Shown here: positions 1 to 7,732 of the stretch, piece by piece
Numbering within the stretch: the first letter of the stretch is position 1
How the letters are laid out: each line of letters starts with the position of its first letter
Notes under the pieces: model-generated
Database searches by the model: none
What the model was told of the DNA's origin: nothing
The model's input: only the letters and a program-made list of their open reading frames with translations
From: Wenzhouxiangella sp. 15190
Lineage (GTDB): Bacteria; Pseudomonadota; Gammaproteobacteria; Xanthomonadales; Wenzhouxiangellaceae
Direction of reading: 5' to 3'
NCBI RefSeq assembly: GCF_003417465.1
Contig: NZ_QVMV01000032.1
Span: 1 to 64,000 of the forward strand
Length of the DNA: 64,000 nucleotides
Made by a program: the position numbers and the translations under genes

Positions 1-67
1 CAGGCTCACTTCTCGTTGGAAACGCGGTCCCCGTTCAGGCTCATGTGTCATTGGACAAGGCTCAGGC

Positions 68-96
68 TTGCCCAACGGGGGCAGTTGCACTAGAAT
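68..96 (+). promoter_or_regulatory. Sigma-70-type promoter of tRNA-Pro
   Basis: A -35-like TTGCCC (68-73) and a -10-like TAGAAT (91-96) are separated by 17 bases. The tRNA begins 14 bases after the -10 box, which fits a tRNA promoter. This is called from consensus match and position only. Confidence 0.55.
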
Positions 97-109
97 GGCC
101 GGCTTCCGT

Positions 110-186
110 CGGGGTGTAGCTCAGCTTGGTAGAGCACTGTCTTCGGGAGGCAGGAGTCGCTGGTTCGAATCCAGTCACCCCGACCA
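110..186 (+). tRNA. tRNA-Pro (anticodon CGG)
   Basis: The cloverleaf folds completely. The 7-bp acceptor stem CGGGGTG/CACCCCG starts at 110. The anticodon stem CTGTC/GGCAG encloses the loop TTCGGGA with anticodon CGG at 144-146. The T arm is GCTGG-TTCGAAT-CCAGT, the discriminator base is A183, and an encoded CCA ends the gene at 186. Anticodon CGG reads the proline codon CCG, which is common in GC-rich genomes. The acceptor stem starting with C is also typical of bacterial tRNA-Pro. Confidence 0.96.
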
Positions 187-510
187 TCTCCCTTCACGCG
201 TTCGCCTATCGCGCTTCGTATCGGCCCGCACGCCGCCGAACGATGGGCCTCGCACTTCCTTGCCCGGATCACGAAGCAATTTGGTGTTGATGTGATCCTG
301 ACCCCCGCTTCCCGGCGAGCGTCAATGAACCCCGGCTCTTCCCTCTCTCCCGAAAAAGTCCCCTCGCTGCCCGAAGCCCGCATGCGTCATCCGACGTAAA
401 AAGCGATAAAGCATGAGCCAAGTCAACGCAGACGGACCGCTCATTCTCTATGATCTGAAAACGATGCATACAAGGCACGATTCATTCGTTTTCAGCGAGA
501 GGAGCAGATC
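187..510. other. Intergenic region without a convincing gene
   Basis: About 320 bases lie between the tRNA and the haem protein gene. Short open frames exist on both strands but have no ribosome binding sites or recognisable sequence. No T-tailed hairpin follows the tRNA. The last bases (GAGAGGAGCAGATC before the ATG) carry the Shine-Dalgarno sequence of the next gene, so that gene's promoter must lie here, but I could not fix its boxes. Confidence 0.5.
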
Positions 511-1797
511 ATGACGAGACTGAATTCAATTATCCACCTAGCCATCTCCGTCACTCTCCTGTTGCTGCTCTCGGGGCACGTCCTGGCCATGCCGGATTTT
601 GCCCGCAAATACAACATGAGTTGCGCCGCCTGCCATGCAGCCTACCCCAAGCTCAACCAGTTCGGCGAACACTTTGCCGGCAACAATTTCAAGCTCGACA
701 ACTGGGAGTCCGGAACACTCGATACCGGTGACAAACGCTTGAAAATACCGGAGTATCCACCGCTGGCTGTCCGTGCACAGGGTTACTTCCAGGCTCGCGA
801 GGCCGGCAACATTGACCCGATCAGCGGCAAGCAAACTCAGGCCGACACCGATTTCCAGTCGCCCTACCTGATCAAGCTGCTCTCGAGCGCTCCGCTGAGC
901 GAGCACATCACCTATTACTTCTACGCCATCTTCGGAGAAAAGGGCGGCAACGGTGAAGTCATCGTCGAAGACGCCTGGTTCCGACATGACGACATCTTCG
1001 GCTCGGGCGTTGGCATGCAGCTCGGTCAGTTCCAGGTCTCGGATCTGATGTTCCCGCGCGAGACACGCCTGTCCTTCCAGGACTTCATGGCCTATCGGAT
1101 GGCGGGCATCACCTACGAGCGTGGTGTCCTTTTCGACCGGGCCGTGGGGCCACTCGATATCGGCCTGGGCTTCGTCAACGGCAACGGCATTTCGGATCAC
1201 TTCGACATCAACAGCCCCGGTTTCAACCGTGCGGACAACCTGTTCGACAACGACAATTCCAAGACGGTGTTCGGACGTGTCGGTTTCGACCTCGGGCCGG
1301 TCTCCGTCGGGCTGTTCGGACTCGATGGCACGCAGCGCGGAGCGCGCGGGCCAGCCGGGCTCGAAACCAGCGACCGCGACACCGACAAGCGTGTGGCCGG
1401 GCTGGATCTGTCGGGTTCAGTCGGGGGACGCTGGTACTGGTATACCCAGTACTTGTGGAACGAGTGGGACGGCTTTCTCGAAACCGCACCCGAACAGGAC
1501 TTCTCCTGGGATGGCGGGTTCGCGGGAGTCGACTACATCCCGAACGATCGCTGGGCCTTTTCGGCACTCTACAACTATGCCGATGCGGGAGATTTCGACA
1601 ATTCCGATACCATCTACGAAGGTATCGACATCAACAGCGTAACCCTGACGGCCTCGTACTACTTCATGCGCAACCTCAAGGGCATCATGGAGCTCAACGT
1701 CGACCTGCTCGACGACGAACCCCGGTCGGGCGACTATTACACCGGGCACTTGGAACAGGAGCACTACTTCCTGCTGGGTTTCGACGCTGCCTATTAG
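511..1797 (+). CDS. Secreted haem-c-motif protein with outer-membrane-like body
   Basis: The 428-residue product has a signal peptide (residues 1-27, cleavage after VLA). A single c-type haem motif CAACH follows at residues 38-42 in the context PDFARKYNMSCAACH. The rest is rich in alternating aromatic and polar strands (GVGMQLGQFQ, WYWYTQYLWNEW) and ends in an aromatic-rich strand, as expected for a periplasmic-facing haem tag on an outer-membrane beta-barrel. Proteins starting this way are usually annotated as cytochrome c or hypothetical; a role in electron transfer at the outer membrane is inference. A GAGGAG ribosome site precedes the ATG. The next gene follows 12 bases downstream, so the two are probably co-transcribed. 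Confidence 0.7.
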   Translation: MTRLNSIIHLAISVTLLLLLSGHVLAMPDFARKYNMSCAACHAAYPKLNQFGEHFAGNNFKLDNWESGTLDTGDKRLKIPEYPPLAVRAQGYFQAREAGNIDPISGKQTQADTDFQSPYLIKLLSSAPLSEHITYYFYAIFGEKGGNGEVIVEDAWFRHDDIFGSGVGMQLGQFQVSDLMFPRETRLSFQDFMAYRMAGITYERGVLFDRAVGPLDIGLGFVNGNGISDHFDINSPGFNRADNLFDNDNSKTVFGRVGFDLGPVSVGLFGLDGTQRGARGPAGLETSDRDTDKRVAGLDLSGSVGGRWYWYTQYLWNEWDGFLETAPEQDFSWDGGFAGVDYIPNDRWAFSALYNYADAGDFDNSDTIYEGIDINSVTLTASYYFMRNLKGIMELNVDLLDDEPRSGDYYTGHLEQEHYFLLGFDAAY

Positions 1798-1809
1798 TTG
1801 GAGTCGCTG

Positions 1810-2352
1810 ATGAAAGTCTCGCAACAGCTACTCGCCCTGTCGTGCCTGACGCTGCTGGGTTGGACCGCGCCGGTCGGCGCGATAGACGGTGCCGGCATCC
1901 GTTCCTTTACCGTCGAATCAGAGCCGTCGGGGGCCGAGGTGGTCACGATCAAGGGCCACCAAGGCACCACGCCGCTCACCCTCGACGAGCGTGACATCTA
2001 CCCCAACAGTTACCCGCCCGAGAAGACGGACCAGTACGGCATGGTGACACTGCGCAAGTCCGGCTGCCGGGAAATGAACATTCGGCCCAGCGACAGCGAT
2101 ATCGCCAACGGCCTATCGCTGGAACTCGATTGCGGCCAGACCGCTTCAGCCGGCTCGAACGATGCGCGCAGCGGGAATACCGCCCGCTCGGTACCGGAAG
2201 CCGAGAAGGCTGAATCGAACTCACGCGAAAGTGATGCGGTGGCGTCGAGAAAACTGGAACAGTTGCGTTTTCTCCAGGAGCTTCTCGACGAGGGCCTGAT
2301 CACGGCTGAAGAGGAAGCCACCATTCGTAAACGGATTCTCGAACAGCCCTGA
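1810..2352 (+). CDS. Secreted protein with PEGA-like N-domain and C-terminal SHOCT motif
   Basis: The 180-residue product begins with a signal peptide ending around PVGA. Residues 30-110 contain a PEGA-like pattern (FTVESEPSGAEVV) typical of small surface-exposed beta domains, with two cysteines that could pair. A low-complexity linker follows, and the C-terminus (EQLRFLQELLDEGLIT to the end) matches the short SHOCT helical motif, usually an oligomerisation or quality-control tag. I chose ATG 1810 over the in-frame TTG at 1798 because GGAG sits just upstream of it. It lies 12 bases after the haem protein gene and probably shares its transcript. Function unknown. Confidence 0.65.
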   Translation: MKVSQQLLALSCLTLLGWTAPVGAIDGAGIRSFTVESEPSGAEVVTIKGHQGTTPLTLDERDIYPNSYPPEKTDQYGMVTLRKSGCREMNIRPSDSDIANGLSLELDCGQTASAGSNDARSGNTARSVPEAEKAESNSRESDAVASRKLEQLRFLQELLDEGLITAEEEATIRKRILEQP

Positions 2353-2418
2353 CCAGCCGACGGCTGGCACGATCAGCCAATCCCTTACAATGGACGCGAC
2401 TTCACAGGGAGATTCGCA

Positions 2419-2991
2419 ATGTCGCTGCTCATTGTCGGCCTAGTGCTTTTTCTGGGCACCCACTCGATCAGTATCGTTTCCTGGCGCTGGCGCGACGGAA
2501 TGGTCGCGAAGATGGGCGAGATGCCATTCAAGGGCGTCTACGGCCTGTTGGCCATCGTCGGGCTGGTATTGATCGTCATCGGTTACGGCCAGGCCCGGTT
2601 GGATCCGACCTGGCTATATCAGCCGCCGGCCTTCCTGCGCCACGTGAACATGCTGCTGATGCTATTCGTGTTTCCGGCCCTGCTGGCGGCGTATTTTCCC
2701 GGCCGCATTCAGCAGGCACTGGGGCATCCGATGCTTGTGGCCGTCAAGGCCTGGGCGCTGGCCCATCTGCTGGTCAACGGCACCCTGGCCGACGTGCTGC
2801 TGTTCGGCGGCTTTCTGGTCTGGGCGGTGGTCGACCGGATTTCACTCAAGCGCCGGCCCAAGCGCAACATTCCGCAACTGCCCGCCTCCCGCGCCAACGA
2901 CATCATCGTGGTCGTCGGCGGCCTGGCGCTGTACGTCGCCTTCGCTTTCTGGCTGCACCCGGTACTCTTCGGCGTTCCCGTCATTTCCTAG
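2419..2991 (+). CDS. NnrU family integral membrane protein
   Basis: The 190-residue protein has about five membrane segments and the NnrU-family pattern: a GTHSISIVSWRWRD start, then GVYGLLAIVGL, HVNMLLMLFVFPAL and AHLLVNG. NnrU was described next to nitric-oxide/nitrite reductase regulons; the family is related to membrane methyltransferases and its biochemical role is unresolved. AGGGA precedes the ATG at a good distance. The chloride channel gene starts 10 bases after the stop, so the two form an operon. No denitrification gene is visible nearby, so a role in NO metabolism is not supported here. Confidence 0.8.
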   Translation: MSLLIVGLVLFLGTHSISIVSWRWRDGMVAKMGEMPFKGVYGLLAIVGLVLIVIGYGQARLDPTWLYQPPAFLRHVNMLLMLFVFPALLAAYFPGRIQQALGHPMLVAVKAWALAHLLVNGTLADVLLFGGFLVWAVVDRISLKRRPKRNIPQLPASRANDIIVVVGGLALYVAFAFWLHPVLFGVPVIS

Positions 2992-3001
2992 CGTATAGCC
3001 G

Positions 3002-4750
3002 GTGAGCGACTCCGCCGAATCGCCAACCGGGCACCAGGACCCCGGCGACGTCTTGCGCCGGGTGTCGCTCGTTGTGCTGCTCGGCGCCCTCGCCGGGATG
3101 GTCTCGGCCATCCTGGCCAACGGTTTCGTCGCGGCCATCGGCTGGCTCAACGATCTGCTGCTGATCTCGCCGCGCAGCCGGATGATGGAGGAGGATGCCT
3201 GGCTAGTCACACTGGCGATCATCATCGTCCCCACCGCCGGCGGACTCGTCGGCGGTATCCTGCATCGCTTCATTCCGGACCGGCGGCCGCACTCGCCTGC
3301 CGACCTGATTGCCGCCGTCCAGACCCGCAAGGGCCGCCTGCCCCTTCGAACCGGCCTGCTCACCGGCCTGTCCAGCCTGGTCTCGCTGGGCTCGGGGGCC
3401 TCGGTCGGCCAGTACGGGCCCCTGGTCCACGTCGGCGGCAGCGTCGGTTCCGGACTGGCGCGACTATTTCGCGCCGGCGTGACCAGCGACAACATCGCCA
3501 TCGCCTGCGGGGTAGCCGCGGCCATCTCCACGGTCTTTCACGCACCCATCGCCGGAATCCTGTTCGCGCACGAAGTCGTACTGCGCCACTTCGCCCTGCG
3601 TGCCTTCGCACCGGTAGCCGTTGCTTCCGTACTCGGGCACGTGACCGCCCAGCTGATCTGGCCGCAGCCGCCGCTGTTCCAGGTGGCCGAAGCGGAAGTC
3701 GCCCATCTCTGGGAATTCGGCCTGTTCGTGGTGCTCGGCATGGCCAGCGCCGGCGTCGCGGTCGCCTATATGTCGGCGCTGCTGCGCATGGCCCGCATTG
3801 CCGGAAGCATGAAAGTGCCGTCCATGCTGCGTCCGGCGCTGGCCGGCCTGGGGCTGGGCCTGACCGCGCTGTGGGTACCCGATATTCTCGGCATGGGTTC
3901 GGAGACGCTGCGCCTGGCCTTCATCGAGGGCGCGTTCACGCAGTGGGAGCTGCTGCTGGTGATGGTGCTCAAGCTGCTGGCCACCGCCTGGTGCCTGGGC
4001 ATGGGCTTCGCCGGCGGGGTCTTCAGCCCGGCCCTGGTCATCGGCAGCTTGTTCGGTGCCCTGTTCGGCAGTGTGATCGGCTCGCTGCTGGGGCTGGATC
4101 TTTCCGCCCTGGTGGTCTACGCGGTCTGCGGCATGGTGGCGGTGACCGCCCCGGTGATCGGCGCACCGCTGACGACGGTCATCATCGTCTTCGAGATGAC
4201 CGCCAGCTACCCGCTGACCATCGCCGCCCTGGCCAGCGTGGCCCTGGCCAACCTGGTGGCCTCGCGATACTTTGGCCGCTCGCTGTTCGACCGGCAACTG
4301 ACCGAACGCGGTCACGATCTCTCCGGCGGCCGCAGTCGCGCCATTCTGCGCACGCATACCCTCGGCGAGCTGCTTTCGGACGACTATGTCACGGTCAGCC
4401 CCGATGCCAGAGCGGGGGAAGCACGCGAGGCGATCGTCAACGCCGGCTCGGCCGAAGCCTATCTGGTCGATGCCCGAAGTCATTACGTCGGTACCGTCCA
4501 TCTTCACGAGCTGGTTGCCGCCGGCGATGACGAACCGGCCCAGCGGTGGTGCGACAGCAACGCATTGTGCATGCGTGAAGATGAAACGGTCTGGGATGCG
4601 ATGAACGCGATGCGCCACTTCGTCGGTGAGGGGGTCGCTGTCCTCGACAAGGACGGGCGCCTGGTGGGCACCGTCTTCGAATCGGACCTGATCAACGCTT
4701 ACCTGGAATTGCTCGAGCGGATGCGCAAGGAAGAACATGCCACGGCTTGA
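3002..4750 (+). CDS. CLC-family chloride channel with C-terminal CBS domains
   Basis: The 582-residue protein starts with GTG and has the CLC core at residues about 20-435. The anion-site signatures are GSGAS (130-134), GQYGP (136-140) and GGVFSPA (338-344). Two CBS domains follow (about 450-570). The canonical GREGP segment reads GQYGP, so the external gating glutamate is tyrosine. The segment APIAGILFAHEVV carries valine where the internal proton glutamate (E203 of E. coli ClcA) should be. In known CLCs, losing both glutamates uncouples H+ exchange, so this is more likely a chloride channel or uniporter than an antiporter (inference). The stop overlaps the next gene by 14 bases. Confidence 0.9.
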   Translation: MSDSAESPTGHQDPGDVLRRVSLVVLLGALAGMVSAILANGFVAAIGWLNDLLLISPRSRMMEEDAWLVTLAIIIVPTAGGLVGGILHRFIPDRRPHSPADLIAAVQTRKGRLPLRTGLLTGLSSLVSLGSGASVGQYGPLVHVGGSVGSGLARLFRAGVTSDNIAIACGVAAAISTVFHAPIAGILFAHEVVLRHFALRAFAPVAVASVLGHVTAQLIWPQPPLFQVAEAEVAHLWEFGLFVVLGMASAGVAVAYMSALLRMARIAGSMKVPSMLRPALAGLGLGLTALWVPDILGMGSETLRLAFIEGAFTQWELLLVMVLKLLATAWCLGMGFAGGVFSPALVIGSLFGALFGSVIGSLLGLDLSALVVYAVCGMVAVTAPVIGAPLTTVIIVFEMTASYPLTIAALASVALANLVASRYFGRSLFDRQLTERGHDLSGGRSRAILRTHTLGELLSDDYVTVSPDARAGEAREAIVNAGSAEAYLVDARSHYVGTVHLHELVAAGDDEPAQRWCDSNALCMREDETVWDAMNAMRHFVGEGVAVLDKDGRLVGTVFESDLINAYLELLERMRKEEHATA

Positions 4751-5828
4751 TCGAATGTTGATTTACCTGCTTCTGGCCGGCGTGGCCGCCGCGCCGCTCG
4801 CGGCCGAGGAGGACCCGCTCGTGATCGCGACCTGGGGCGGTGCCTACGAGCGCGTGCAGCGCGAGGTGCTGTTCGAGCCGTTCGAGGCCGAGACCGGCAT
4901 TGCCGTCGAGACGGTGCCCTACAACGGCGGCACGGACATTCTCGAACAGGTACCGGACCTGGTTGACATGGCCATGAGTGAGTCCCTGGCCGCTTGCGCG
5001 GCAAACCGTCTGCAATCGATCGACGATCTCGAGCTGCCGCCCGGCAGCGACGGCACGCCCGCCCGGGAAGACTTCATCGGCGGTGCCCGCCACCACTGCG
5101 CCATCACGCACACCGTCTACGCCACCGTCATCGCCTACGACAACCAGGCGTTTTCCGGTCAGCGTCCCGGCCGGGTGGCCGACCTGTTTGATACCGAGAC
5201 ATTCCCCGGCAAGCGCGCGCTGCGCAAGACGCCCGCCGACAACATGGAATGGGCGCTGCTGGCCAGCGGTGTGCCGCGCCAGGAACTCTACAACCTGCTC
5301 TCGACCCCACGCGGCCTTGAACTGGCCTTCCGGCGCCTGAAAGCGATTCGTGATTCCATCATCTGGTGGGAGGCCGGCGACGAGCCGGTTGACCTGCTCG
5401 AATCCGGCGAGGCGGTCATGGCCTCAGGCTACAACGGTCGCTTCTTCAACGCCCAGCTCGATCCTGACAGCAGCATCGAGATCATCTGGGACGGTCAGGT
5501 CCAGGAATACCAGACCTGGGTAATTCCGGCCGATGCCGGCCGCCCCGAGGCCGCGCGCCAGTTCATTCGCTTTTCCACGCAAACCGAACCGCTGGTCGAA
5601 CTGGCCGAGCGGCTGGCCTACGGGCCGGCGCGGCATTCGGCCGAGGCCCAGATCCGGCGCCACCCCGACACGGGCATCGACATGCGCCCGCATATTCCCA
5701 CCCACGCCTACAACAGCGCGAACGCGGTGGCCAAGGACATTGTCTGGTACGCCCACACCCTCGATCGCATCCGCCAGCGTTTCGACGAGTGGCTCGAAAA
5801 TGGAGAAGACGCCGAAGAAGCTCAATAG
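4737..5828 (+). CDS. Orphan ABC transporter substrate-binding protein, PotD/PotF type
   Basis: The 363-residue protein has a signal peptide ending at LAAE and the family 1-type solute-binding start VIATWGGAYERVQREV. It resembles periplasmic spermidine/putrescine (or ferric) binding proteins, including the ASGYNGRFF hinge-region motif. AAGGAAG precedes the ATG, which overlaps the chloride channel gene, so the two are translationally linked. No permease or ATPase gene is adjacent, so its transporter must be encoded elsewhere or it serves a sensing role. The ligand cannot be told from sequence. Its 3' end overlaps the convergent receptor gene by 7 bases. Confidence 0.8.
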   Translation: MPRLDRMLIYLLLAGVAAAPLAAEEDPLVIATWGGAYERVQREVLFEPFEAETGIAVETVPYNGGTDILEQVPDLVDMAMSESLAACAANRLQSIDDLELPPGSDGTPAREDFIGGARHHCAITHTVYATVIAYDNQAFSGQRPGRVADLFDTETFPGKRALRKTPADNMEWALLASGVPRQELYNLLSTPRGLELAFRRLKAIRDSIIWWEAGDEPVDLLESGEAVMASGYNGRFFNAQLDPDSSIEIIWDGQVQEYQTWVIPADAGRPEAARQFIRFSTQTEPLVELAERLAYGPARHSAEAQIRRHPDTGIDMRPHIPTHAYNSANAVAKDIVWYAHTLDRIRQRFDEWLENGEDAEEAQ

Positions 5829-7639
5829 TCCGCGCGGATGCCTGCGTACAGCCATCGCCCCGGCAGCGGCGCGAAACCGGCCTCGACCAGGCGCTTGTCG
5901 AGCAGATTGTTGCCCTCGACGAACAGCTCAACCCTCGATACCCGCCAGCCCAGACGCAGATCGACCAGTGTTCCAGACTCGCCCGTGCTCCTGTCCTGGT
6001 AACGGGCGCGCGTGGTCAGGCGCACGGATTCCGCCAGCCGCCAGACCGCGCCGCCAGTGAAGCCCCGCTCGGGGTAGTCGAGGGCGTACTTGATCTCCAG
6101 ACCGCGCGCGTCGAGTTCGGTGTCGAGCACCGTCCCCGCCAGGTCCACGCGTTCGAGCCAGCGCGTGTCGGGAAACCACCGCCACTCCATTTCGCCCCCG
6201 CGGCTGCGGTGGCCGTCGAACTGGCCGGCCTGCCACTGGACGTCACCCAGTGTGCGCGCCCAGTCGATGAGGGTGTCGGTGCGGCGCTCGAACAACGCCA
6301 GATTGATCCGGTGTGCGCCGGCGCGAAAACGCAGCCCCGCCTCGGCGTAGTCGGAGCGTTCCGGTTCCAGATCCGGGTTGCCCAGATTGCCGCCCGTCTG
6401 CAGGAACAGCTCGGTATAGGAAGGCACGCGCGCCGAACGCGCCCATGACGCGAAGGCCGTCCAGCGTTCATTCAAACGGTGTCGCACGGCGAGCGTCGGC
6501 AGGCCGTAGCGCCCGTAGTCGCTGTAGTCGACCAGCGAGAGACCGGCTTCCACGGCCGTGCGCTCGCCCAGCGGCTGGCGGTGCACCAGCCAGGCCTGGG
6601 TCTCGTCGCGATCGTGATGATCGAGCGCATTGGATTCGATGCGCTGGCGCGAATGCGAAGCGCCGACTGCACTAACGCCGCCGCCCCAGTTGCGCCGGCC
6701 CGACAGTCGCAGCCCCTGCACCCGGGTGGCGTGGCGATTGATGAAAGCGTTACCGGCCACCAGCGTGCGGAACCAGTCGTCGTGCTCGCGCCACCACAAC
6801 TGCGGTGTCAGCGCCCAGTCACCGGCGCTTGTGTCGGCAGCCAGCCAGGCGGTTCGCGTCTGCGTACGCTCGCGCTGGTCGGGAAAATCGGCGGTGTAGA
6901 ACTTCCAGGCGCCGAAATCCCGGTTTTCCGCGCCCAGACCCCAGCGCAGGCCCGCCCCGCCCAGATCCGTCCCGCCGGTGTAGAGCCCGCGCGTCAGATT
7001 GGCGTCGGCACGCCGCTTGGGCAGGTGGCCATCGGTGCGCAGGTGATCGAAACTCAAACGATGATCGCTCGCCCCCCGGGCGCCGGTAGCTGAGAAACTG
7101 CCTGAACGGGTGTCGTGGCTACCGAGGCGACCCTGGGCGGTCAGCGAAGTCTCGTCATCGCGCCGGGTGACGATATTGATCACGCCGCCGGTGGCGTTGC
7201 CACCATAGGCCATGGCGCCGGGGCCCTTGACCACCTCGATGCGCTCGATGTGCTCGACCGGCACGGGCAGATTGAGGTTGTGGTGGCCGGTCTGCGGATC
7301 ACCCATGGGCATGCCGTCGAGCAGGATCACGGTCTGCTCGAAACCGGTGCCGCGAATGCCGATATCGGCCTGCGCGCCGGGCTCGCCGCGGCGCTGGACA
7401 TCGACCCCGGCTACGCCGGCGAGCAGATCGGCCAGGGTCGCTGCCGGCCAGGTCTCGATCCGGTCGCGGCCGATCACGGTGACCGACTGGAAGCTGCCGG
7501 CCAGGCTGCGCCCCGCGGGGCTGGCACTGACCGTCACCGGATCGAACGATGCCGGATCATCCTGTTGTGCCTGCGCCGGAACAATCGCGGCGCCGAGAGA
7601 CAGGACCAGAATGAACGAATATAGGGCGGCGGTCGTCAC
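5822..7639 (-). CDS. TonB-dependent outer-membrane receptor, BtuB-like
   Basis: About 605 residues: signal peptide to PAQA, a TonB-box region (DPVTVSASP), a plug domain (TLADLLAGVAGVDV, GIRGTGFEQTVILLDGMP, VKGPGAMAYGGNATGGVINI) and a 22-strand-type barrel ending in the aromatic YAGIRADY. The plug resembles vitamin B12/siderophore receptors. The space upstream (84 bases to the next gene) is too short for a cobalamin riboswitch, so the cobalamin assignment is not supported by regulation. There is no ATG. GTG at 7639 has AAGAAG at a suitable distance, while TTG at 7648 is the alternative. It is downstream of the ZnuD-like receptor and could be read from the same promoter. Confidence 0.85.
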   Translation of the reverse strand: MTTAALYSFILVLSLGAAIVPAQAQQDDPASFDPVTVSASPAGRSLAGSFQSVTVIGRDRIETWPAATLADLLAGVAGVDVQRRGEPGAQADIGIRGTGFEQTVILLDGMPMGDPQTGHHNLNLPVPVEHIERIEVVKGPGAMAYGGNATGGVINIVTRRDDETSLTAQGRLGSHDTRSGSFSATGARGASDHRLSFDHLRTDGHLPKRRADANLTRGLYTGGTDLGGAGLRWGLGAENRDFGAWKFYTADFPDQRERTQTRTAWLAADTSAGDWALTPQLWWREHDDWFRTLVAGNAFINRHATRVQGLRLSGRRNWGGGVSAVGASHSRQRIESNALDHHDRDETQAWLVHRQPLGERTAVEAGLSLVDYSDYGRYGLPTLAVRHRLNERWTAFASWARSARVPSYTELFLQTGGNLGNPDLEPERSDYAEAGLRFRAGAHRINLALFERRTDTLIDWARTLGDVQWQAGQFDGHRSRGGEMEWRWFPDTRWLERVDLAGTVLDTELDARGLEIKYALDYPERGFTGGAVWRLAESVRLTTRARYQDRSTGESGTLVDLRLGWRVSRVELFVEGNNLLDKRLVEAGFAPLPGRWLYAGIRADY

Positions 7640-7732
7640 GCTTTTCAACTTCTTGCACCGAGGAAAAGCGCGACAGTCTACCTTATTCGACCAACAAAGG
7701 TTTACAGGCTGCTATTGCGCATGGACGCTTCA

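Noticed and set aside
2419-2991. Denitrification locus suggested by the NnrU-like gene
   Set aside because: No nitrite or nitric oxide reductase gene or regulator is nearby, and the gene sits in an operon with a chloride channel.
3464-4738. 424-codon open frame antisense to the CLC gene
   Set aside because: It is low-complexity His/Gln-rich sequence opposite a well-supported transporter gene.
7649-7732. Cobalamin riboswitch upstream of the BtuB-like receptor
   Set aside because: Only 84 bases separate the receptor genes, far too few for the usual fold of about 200 bases, and no B12-box sequence is visible.
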